Below the pieces are notes generated by a model, which was not told the origin of the DNA, searched no databases, and saw only the letters and a program-made list of their open reading frames with translations. From assembly GCA_964415245.1 (NCBI GenBank), contig CAYQAJ010000180.1:1-10622 (forward strand): 10,622 nt of DNA. The letters are read 5' to 3'. The DNA is from CAYQAJ01 sp964415245 (GTDB taxonomy: Bacteria; Planctomycetota; Planctomycetia; Pirellulales; Pirellulaceae). A program made the translations under genes and the position numbers. Shown here one piece after another: positions 6,150-10,622 of the stretch. Numbering within the stretch: position 1 is the first letter of the stretch; every line of letters begins with the position of its first letter.

Positions 6150-7271
6150 ATGAACGGCGGCATGGATAAGTGTCGGCAAATTCGCTTCGCGGCGGCGTTG
6201 GCGATGGCTGCGTTTGTTGCGGCGGGATGCGCATTGGCGGTCGGAACAGCAACGGCGGACGAGCCGGAGGCCGACGTTCTGAAACTCGAAAAATTCCCCG
6301 TGCGGGTGCACGTGTTCGAGGACTACGAAACGGAGATCGAGAAACGGTGGTGGCTGCGGGGCAGGCCATCGACGGGCGGGGTGCCGTCGAGCCGGTCCGC
6401 ATCGGTGCCCAATCGCCGAATGTGCGAGGCGTCCGAGAGCCGCGACTTCGACGACAAGATGGGCGACGCGTCGGCTTCGTACAACGCGGTCGTGTTCAAT
6501 CCGGTGCCCGGTCCGCCGATGGGCGATCGTACGCGACTGGCATTCCGCTACCGCATCGCGGGCACCACAACGCTACGGGTGCAAATCTACAGCCTGACGA
6601 ACAATTATCACCGACGGCTGGAGCTGAAGGATTTACCGGAAGGGGAGTGGCATTCGGCGGTGGTCGACATGACGTTGGCCCGGCGGCCGGATGACAGCGG
6701 CGGGCCACTTTCGCGCTACGAGCGGATCGACGACATCCAGTTTTACGTGGCACCCGACGCGAAGGTGGCCATTGACGACATCGTGCTGTACGAGGCGGCC
6801 GCGGACGACGAGATGCGCTCCTTTCCGCGGCGGATCATCTTTACCGGGTGGTTCGACACGGGCGAGCAGGGCAAGGAATGGCCGGGCGATTTCGAGATCG
6901 TGCCGCACGAGAAGCCGCGCACTTGGGATGCGGCCCGAAGCGTGGTCGATGCCGAAACGAGGGCCGCTCTGTTGCGGGTGAATCTGCGCGGTCGACGGCG
7001 GCTGAGCGCGACGACGGCGGTGTTCTTTCGGTATCGCCTGAGTGGCGGCGATCGCATCGAGGTCGTGCTGGCCGATAGCGAGCGGGGCGAAGTGGCGCGG
7101 GGAGTCGTACGCGAACCAGCACGCGACGAGTGGAGCGAAACTACGCTTACATTCGATATCGCGCCCGATGACGACGGGGAATTGCCCGAGGTGGATGAGA
7201 TTCGGTTTGTCGCGGCGAAGGGGGCGGTGCTGCTGGTGGATGATCTGTTGGTGTTTGAACCGGGGAGCTAA
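6150..7271 (+). CDS. Exported protein with two diverged copies of a beta-sandwich-like domain
   Basis: A 373-residue protein of unknown function. It has an N-terminal export signal: basic MDKCRQIRF, then hydrophobic AAALAMAAFVAAG (residues 14-26). Cleavage could be lipoprotein-type at VAAGC (Cys27) or signal-peptidase-I-type after TATA (about residue 36); the lipobox lacks the usual Leu, so I cannot choose. The mature part is duplicated. FRYRIAG (132-138) and IDDIQFY...VAIDDIVLYE (193-215) in the first half match FRYRLSG (293-299) and VDEIRFV...LLVDDLLVFE (348-370) in the second. The pattern (strand, FRYR, EW, VDEIxF, VDDxxxxE) recalls galactose-binding-like or CIA30-type jelly rolls that bind sugars; this is inference. 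A GAGGGG Shine-Dalgarno site (6138-6143) supports ATG 6150. It is divergent from the kinase gene and could share its control region. Confidence 0.85.
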   Translation: MNGGMDKCRQIRFAAALAMAAFVAAGCALAVGTATADEPEADVLKLEKFPVRVHVFEDYETEIEKRWWLRGRPSTGGVPSSRSASVPNRRMCEASESRDFDDKMGDASASYNAVVFNPVPGPPMGDRTRLAFRYRIAGTTTLRVQIYSLTNNYHRRLELKDLPEGEWHSAVVDMTLARRPDDSGGPLSRYERIDDIQFYVAPDAKVAIDDIVLYEAAADDEMRSFPRRIIFTGWFDTGEQGKEWPGDFEIVPHEKPRTWDAARSVVDAETRAALLRVNLRGRRRLSATTAVFFRYRLSGGDRIEVVLADSERGEVARGVVREPARDEWSETTLTFDIAPDDDGELPEVDEIRFVAAKGAVLLVDDLLVFEPGS

Positions 7272-7284
7272 GCGAGGGGCATAC

Positions 7285-7304
7285 GGAGCGCGAAACCGCA
7301 AGCG
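7285..7304 (-). repeat. 20-base intergenic repeat, copy 2
   Basis: Exact reverse complement of the 20-mer at 1055-1074. It lies 13 bases after the stop codon of the exported two-domain protein, in the 108-base gap before the nitroreductase gene. Confidence 0.85.
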
Positions 7305-7379
7305 AGGAGCAGCGCGTGAAGAGGGGTCACGTTTGAGCGGGGTTTCGAGAGGGACTTTTTTCTCGGTGGCGAACGCGAT

Positions 7380-8021
7380 ATGCTCGATCCCATGACCAGT
7401 CAAGATGAAACCATCGGCGTGAATCTGGCCAAGGCGGCGAAGACGGATCGCGAAATCCATCCTCTGCTGGCGGCGCGGTGGAGCCCGTATGTGTTCGACG
7501 GCCGACCCGTCGAGCGGCACAAGCTGCTCTCGTGCCTGGAGGCGGCACGCTGGGCGGCGTCGAGCTACAACGAGCAGCCGTGGTGGTTTTTGATCGCGGA
7601 GCGCGGGGACACCGAAGAGTTCGCCCGCATGCTCGGTTGCCTGACGGAGGCCAATCAGGTCTGGGCCAAGCATGCCGGCGTGCTGATGATCACCGTGGTG
7701 TGTAGCACGTTCAGCCGCAATGGCAAGCCCAACCGCGTGGCCGATCACGACGTGGGGCTGGCGGCGGCAAATCTCACGCTGCAAGCCACGGCGCTGGGGC
7801 TGGCGGTACACCAGATGGCGGGGGTCAACCTGGAAAAGGTGCGTGAGACCTATTCGGTTCCCGAAACGCACGACCCGCTGACGGCGATCGCAATTGGTTA
7901 CGCGGGCGAACCAGCAAAAGCGGACGAAGCGCTGGCGCAGCGCGACATGACCCCTCGCAGCCGCAGGCCGGTGAGCGAGTTCGTGTTCAAGGGGGCGTGG
8001 GGGAGACCGGGGTTGTTCTAG
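7380..8021 (+). CDS. Nitroreductase-family FMN oxidoreductase
   Basis: A 213-residue flavoprotein of the nitroreductase family, which uses FMN and NAD(P)H to reduce nitro compounds, quinones or similar acceptors; the real substrate is unknown. Family features in order are RWSPYVFDGRPV (33-44) after the first helix, AARWAASSYNEQPWWFLIA (55-73) with the FMN-contacting SSYNEQPW, HDVGLAAANLTLQATALGL (123-141) followed by HQMAGVN, then AIAIGYAGEP (169-178), and a closing RRPVSEFVF (195-203) near the end. Length fits the family. ATG 7380 and ATG 7392 are both possible; neither has a clear ribosome-binding site, and the first is kept for length. It is flanked by two copies of the 20-base repeat and is convergent with the aminotransferase gene. 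Confidence 0.92.
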   Translation: MLDPMTSQDETIGVNLAKAAKTDREIHPLLAARWSPYVFDGRPVERHKLLSCLEAARWAASSYNEQPWWFLIAERGDTEEFARMLGCLTEANQVWAKHAGVLMITVVCSTFSRNGKPNRVADHDVGLAAANLTLQATALGLAVHQMAGVNLEKVRETYSVPETHDPLTAIAIGYAGEPAKADEALAQRDMTPRSRRPVSEFVFKGAWGRPGLF

Positions 8022-8037
8022 CGCGCTCCGGAGCGCG
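8022..8037. repeat. Perfect 16-base palindrome between convergent genes
   Basis: CGCGCTCCGGAGCGCG starts directly after the nitroreductase stop codon and partly overlaps repeat copy 3. The two 8-base arms have no loop, so it could extrude only with some central bases unpaired. It lies in the 50-base gap between converging genes and might help end transcription on both strands, although no T-run follows. Confidence 0.6.
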
Positions 8038-8049
8038 AAACCGCAAGCG
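8030..8049 (-). repeat. 20-base intergenic repeat, copy 3
   Basis: Exact reverse complement of the 20-mer at 1055-1074, 8 bases after the nitroreductase stop codon and in the same orientation as copy 2. The two copies bracket the nitroreductase gene. Confidence 0.85.
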
Positions 8050-8071
8050 GAGTGGAAGGTCTCGCGGGAGG

Positions 8072-8971
8072 TTAAGCGATTGGGATGCCCTCGGTTTCGG
8101 TGAGGCGGCGGAAGAGGTCGGAGAGGCGGCGTGTCATCGGGCCCGTGGTCCCGTCGCCGATGCGGCGGCCGTCGATCTCGACGACCGGCGCGAGCTCTCC
8201 CATTGTGCCGGTGCAGAACACCTCGTCGGCGCGATACAGCTCCGCGAGAGAGATGTCGCGCACTTCGTGCACAATTCCGTTGTCGCGGCACAGCCCCAGC
8301 ACCACAGCGCGCGTGATCCCCTCGGGGCAGGCGAGCGTCAGGGAGGTAAGCACGGTTTCGCCACTAACGGCGAATACGTGCGTGGCGTTGGTCTCGGCAA
8401 CGAAGCCACGCTCGTCGAGCATCAGGGCGTCGTCGACCCCGGCGGCGTTAGCCTGCATCTTGGCGAGGATCGAATTGAGCAGGTTGTTGTGGTGGATTTT
8501 GGGGTCGAGCACGTCGGGCGAAGGGCGGCGGCACGTCGACGTGATCAGGCGGATGCCCGACTTGTCGTACACCGGCGGCTTGAATTCGGCCAGCACGATC
8601 AGCGTGGGGCCCGATTGGTTGAGCCGCGGGTCCATTCCGCTGGTAATTTTCACGCCGCGAGAGAGTGTGAGGCGGACGTGCACGCCGTCGGCCATTTTGT
8701 TGGCGGCGAGCGTGCGGCGAATCTGCTCGATGATCTGGTCGTGCGACGGGATTTGCTCGAAGCCCAGGGCCAGGGCCGAGTGGCGGAGTCGGTCGAGGTG
8801 CTCAGTGAGGCGAAAGATGCGGCCGCCGTACACGCGCAGTCCCTCCCACACCGCGTCGCCGCCCTGCACGGCGGAGTCGAACGGGCTGATGCTGGCTTGG
8901 TCGCGGTGCACGAGCTTGCCGCTGATGTTCACGACGATGTCGCGGTTGCGGGGGTCGAACTTTTGGAGCAT
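8072..8971 (-). CDS. Class IV PLP-dependent aminotransferase (branched-chain aminotransferase-like)
   Basis: A 299-residue fold-type IV PLP enzyme of the family that includes branched-chain and D-amino-acid aminotransferases and aminodeoxychorismate lyase. Visible features: SPFDSAVQGGDAVWEGLRVY (residues 29-48), FRLTEHLDRL (53-62), VHVRLTLSRG (98-107), the PLP-binding lysine as Lys158 in DPKIHHNNLLNS, the cofactor motif ETNATHVF (193-200), LACPEGITRAVV (213-224) and GTMGELAPVVEIDGR (255-269). At 198 there is His where relatives usually have Asn. The start ATG 8971 is preferred; the open frame goes up to 9037 but that extension (starting MNSFPGSAWER) is translated hairpin repeat. The enzyme resembles, in many motifs, the C-terminal half of a plant fusion protein whose N-terminal half resembles the next gene upstream. 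The amino donor and acceptor are unknown; the annotation as branched-chain enzyme is a family-level guess. Confidence 0.92.
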   Translation of the reverse strand: MLQKFDPRNRDIVVNISGKLVHRDQASISPFDSAVQGGDAVWEGLRVYGGRIFRLTEHLDRLRHSALALGFEQIPSHDQIIEQIRRTLAANKMADGVHVRLTLSRGVKITSGMDPRLNQSGPTLIVLAEFKPPVYDKSGIRLITSTCRRPSPDVLDPKIHHNNLLNSILAKMQANAAGVDDALMLDERGFVAETNATHVFAVSGETVLTSLTLACPEGITRAVVLGLCRDNGIVHEVRDISLAELYRADEVFCTGTMGELAPVVEIDGRRIGDGTTGPMTRRLSDLFRRLTETEGIPIA

Positions 8972-8981
8972 GGGTGGATCG

Positions 8982-8996
8982 GCAGGCGGAGCCTGC
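8982..8996. repeat. GGA-loop hairpin repeat, short copy
   Basis: GCAGGC and GCCTGC form a perfect 6-pair stem around the loop GGA. The 13-base core CAGGCGGAGCCTG is shared exactly with the longer hairpin 29 bases further on. It lies just upstream of the aminotransferase start, in the leader of that gene. Confidence 0.75.
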
Positions 8997-9005
8997 AAGT
9001 CAGGG

Positions 9006-9030
9006 CGTTCCCAGGCGGAGCCTGGGAACG
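9006..9030. repeat. GGA-loop hairpin repeat, long copy
   Basis: CGTTCCCAGGC and GCCTGGGAACG form a perfect 11-pair stem around the loop GGA, with the same 13-base core as the hairpin at 8982-8996. When translated, this element gives the PGSAWER / PGGAWER peptide that I recall seeing as an artefact at ends of planctomycete protein predictions, so it is probably a dispersed genomic repeat. It sits between the sulfotransferase-like and aminotransferase genes. Confidence 0.8.
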
Positions 9031-9078
9031 AGTTCAACGAGCTTAAATGGCAGACAGGAATGTCCGCCCCACGCGAGC

Positions 9079-9816
9079 TTATACCGTTAATCGCTGTGCA
9101 GCCAGTTGATCATATAGCGCTTGGCAGCGGTCGAGCAGCCCGAGCAGAGGTTCGGGCACGGGGCGTTGACTCGGTTTGTACGGGGCAAATCCGGTCGATG
9201 CTTCGACGCTGGCGTACCAATGTCTGGCCCAAGCGCCGTCGGTTTCGCGATGGCCCGGCGGCCAAGACAGCATGGCGTCGGTGAAGGGCACATTGAGCAC
9301 GTCGCACAGTCGCTCGAGCATGCCGCGGGGGTTTTCGAGGACGTCGCGGGCGTCGATGACCGGGGGGGCTCGCCCGGTTCGTTCGGTCACGTGGCGATAA
9401 ATGAGCAACTGCTGCGGCAGGCCGGTGTCGTCGATCGTCGGCTCGGGGATGAATTCGACGAGGGAGGCCAGCATTTCACGCGGCTGGCGGATGAGGAATA
9501 CATGAGTGAGCTTGTCGAGCCATTCCAGCTCGATGTCGGGCAACAGATGGTGGGCCATGTGCTTCTGGTAAAAGATCGACTTGCCGGCCGGCGGGGGGCC
9601 GGTGAGCCAGGCCACGACGCGGCGCCAGTCGTCGTCGTGGGCGGCTAGTGTTTCAGCCGCCCCCGGATGGGCGAGACCGGTGCGGCGGAGGTAGTGGGCG
9701 TAGAGGGGTTCGTCGCAGACGACGGTGTCGGGGCGGTTGCCCCAGGATCGCATCAGAGCGGTGGAAATGTTCCGCGGCCCCGACCACATGGCGATGCGCA
9801 GTTCCCGTCCGGTCAT
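9079..9816 (-). CDS. PAPS-sulfotransferase-like P-loop protein
   Basis: A 245-residue soluble protein with the sulfotransferase arrangement. A 5'-phosphosulfate-type loop MWSGPRNISTALMRSW occupies residues 10-25, followed by DEPLYAHYL (35-43). Later comes the 3'-phosphate-binding type segment THVFLIRQPREMLASLV (104-120). The C-terminal half has PPVIDARDVLENPRGMLERL (151-170), NVPFTDAMLSWPPG (175-188) and WARHWYASVEASTGF (196-210). The family would transfer sulfate from PAPS to a hydroxyl or amine; neither donor nor acceptor can be read from the sequence. ATG 9816 is chosen; an in-frame TTG three codons upstream (9825) is less likely. No good Shine-Dalgarno site is visible. The aminotransferase gene follows 107 bases downstream on the same strand, and the two together parallel a plant two-domain protein, which suggests a joint pathway. 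Confidence 0.82.
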   Translation of the reverse strand: MTGRELRIAMWSGPRNISTALMRSWGNRPDTVVCDEPLYAHYLRRTGLAHPGAAETLAAHDDDWRRVVAWLTGPPPAGKSIFYQKHMAHHLLPDIELEWLDKLTHVFLIRQPREMLASLVEFIPEPTIDDTGLPQQLLIYRHVTERTGRAPPVIDARDVLENPRGMLERLCDVLNVPFTDAMLSWPPGHRETDGAWARHWYASVEASTGFAPYKPSQRPVPEPLLGLLDRCQALYDQLAAQRLTV

Positions 9817-9898
9817 GGGTTGCAAATGAGGCAGTAGGAAGTATTCAACGACCCGACCAAGTCAGCGCCTCGCTGAATTGAGGTCTTAGGAGGCGGTC

Positions 9899-10489
9899 TC
9901 AGCCGTCAGGGTTGTCGAGGAGTTGCTGCAGTCGCTCACCCAGCGGCGGCGGCAAACGAGATGGCCAAGTGGGATCAAGCAGGCCGACGTCGATCAAGTC
10001 TCGCAGGTGCGTGCGATCCTTGTCGCGGAAGGAAGTAAGCTTCATTCGAACCAGCGCATCCAAATCGAGTACACGGCTAGTTGGCGTGGCCTTGGATTGA
10101 TCCACCGCGGGAGCGGGGTAAAGGTACTCGCGGCGGATCTTCTCGCCCGCAAAGACAATGTGCACTGCGTCGCGGGCTTTGGCATGGGGGCCGTCGAGGA
10201 AAAGGTCGATACCGGCGGTGTGCCGATAAAGGAAGCCCGCGGCCCCGAGGGCCTGTTTGGCTTTGTCGAGGTCGCTCCGACGGAGGAGAATGTCCACGTC
10301 CTGAGTATTGCGGACGGCGGCTTCATCGACTTCGCTGACCCAGGCGGCGACGGCATGACCTCCCGCCACGGCGTAGGCGATGCCTGCCTGTTCCAGGGCG
10401 TGGACTGCCCGACGTAGGCGGTCACGCACTCTTTCCACGGCTGTGACCATCCTTTCCCACGCGAGCCGGCTGACGACGTGGCTATTCAT
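9899..10489 (-). CDS. Nucleotidyltransferase-fold protein
   Basis: A 196-residue protein of the pol-beta-type nucleotidyltransferase superfamily. The N-terminal helix WERMVTAVERVRDRLRRAVH leads to YAVAGGHAVAAWV (residues 39-51), holding the GG of the nucleotide-binding turn. TQDVDILLRR (62-71) follows, with the metal-binding aspartates Asp64 and Asp66. AVHIVFAGEK (108-117) is the next core strand, where a third acidic residue is expected but not evident. The end, DLDALVRMKLTSFRDKDRTH and LRDLIDVGL (142-170), is typical of stand-alone members and of AbiEii-like toxins. Such proteins may nucleotidylate a small molecule, RNA or protein; the target is unknown. No partner gene is next to it, so a toxin role is not supported. 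ATG 10489 gives the family-like N-terminus; ATG 10450 is a weaker alternative. It lies 80 bases downstream of the tRNA gene on the same strand. Confidence 0.82.
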   Translation of the reverse strand: MNSHVVSRLAWERMVTAVERVRDRLRRAVHALEQAGIAYAVAGGHAVAAWVSEVDEAAVRNTQDVDILLRRSDLDKAKQALGAAGFLYRHTAGIDLFLDGPHAKARDAVHIVFAGEKIRREYLYPAPAVDQSKATPTSRVLDLDALVRMKLTSFRDKDRTHLRDLIDVGLLDPTWPSRLPPPLGERLQQLLDNPDG

Positions 10490-10569
10490 GGTATGACGCG
10501 GCGGCGCAAACTAATGGGAGTCGTGTCGAGGCAGTTCGCCGGATCGCCGCCCGTTTAGCCCTGATCCAG

Positions 10570-10622
10570 TACGCCCGGCAGGATTCGAACCTGCAACCCT
10601 CGGTTCCGAAGACCGATGCGCT
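10570..10622 (-). tRNA. tRNA-Arg (anticodon TCG), 5' part cut by the window edge
   Basis: Read on the minus strand, the anticodon stem TCGGT / ACCGA closes the 7-base loop CTTCGGA, whose central triplet is TCG (arginine, codon CGA). A 5-base variable region GGGTT is followed by the T-arm GCAGG-TTCGAAT-CCTGC. The 3' acceptor strand CGGGCGT and discriminator A end at 10570. CCA is not encoded; the next bases are CTG. The 5' acceptor strand and most of the D-arm lie beyond the right edge, so the D-stem could not be checked. Confidence 0.9.

Noticed and set aside
5956..6402. Upstream extension of the kinase frame to 6402
   Set aside because: The extra residues are rich in proline, arginine and serine, unlike the family, and would overlap the signal peptide region of the divergent gene, whose Shine-Dalgarno site and start are good. 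GTG 5955 gives the family-like N-terminus.
6633..8291. Long open frame on the minus strand opposite the exported protein and nitroreductase
   Set aside because: It is arginine-, histidine- and proline-rich, shows no domain, and runs opposite two genes with clear family or domain structure; it is a GC-rich antisense shadow.
8972..9037. N-terminal extension of the aminotransferase starting MNSFPGSAWER
   Set aside because: The extension is the translation of the GGA-loop hairpin repeats and has no counterpart in the family; ATG 8971 is the natural start.
7997..9046. Long open frame on the plus strand opposite the aminotransferase
   Set aside because: The minus strand encodes an aminotransferase with all key motifs; the plus-strand frame has none and even translates the repeats.
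1..10622. CRISPR array, insertion sequence, prophage or attachment site
   Set aside because: No regularly spaced direct repeats, transposase or integrase, or terminal inverted repeats with target duplications were found. The tRNA gene at the right edge is cut, so a possible attachment site there cannot be judged.

Overview
The window looks like a chromosomal segment of a GC-rich bacterium, most likely a planctomycete (Pirellulales-like). This is inferred from protein style, not from a database search. The clues are a Hanks-type Ser/Thr kinase with the N-terminal DxDxxCRRHxDLADxLRALWG-type region seen in that group, an addiction-module antitoxin plus RelE/ParE toxin pair, loosely spaced genes with weak Shine-Dalgarno sites, and short intergenic repeats. 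No stretch longer than about 200 bases lacks a gene.

Left part (1-2682, all plus strand): the 3' end of secY, then adk (short form without the LID insertion), as at the end of a ribosomal-protein (spc-type) operon. After a 141-base gap holding one copy of a 20-base repeat come a DUF1990 protein and a YndJ-like polytopic membrane protein. These two overlap by 16 bases and are surely co-expressed.

Middle part (2683-4275): a sigma70-like promoter, an antitoxin gene, an overlapping RelE/ParE toxin gene whose C-terminal third no longer looks like the family, and then a visibly AT-richer gene for an acidic 244-residue protein I do not recognise. This reads as a small accessory patch. A 166-base stretch with a hairpin and no convincing gene follows.

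Right-middle (4276-7271): a divergent pair. On the minus strand is a Ser/Thr protein kinase with a C-terminal multi-span membrane domain. On the plus strand is an exported protein built from two diverged copies of one beta-rich domain. Next, on the plus strand, is a nitroreductase-family flavoprotein, flanked on both sides by copies of the 20-base repeat.

Right end (8072-10622, all minus strand, so read right to left): a partial tRNA-Arg(TCG), a nucleotidyltransferase-fold protein, a PAPS-sulfotransferase-like P-loop protein, and a class IV PLP aminotransferase. The last two are the most interesting content. In the same order they match, by recalled motifs, the two halves of a plant fusion protein annotated as branched-chain-amino-acid aminotransferase-like. 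The window thus probably shows the unfused bacterial form of a two-enzyme system of unknown function. A doublet of GGA-loop hairpin repeats lies between the two genes.
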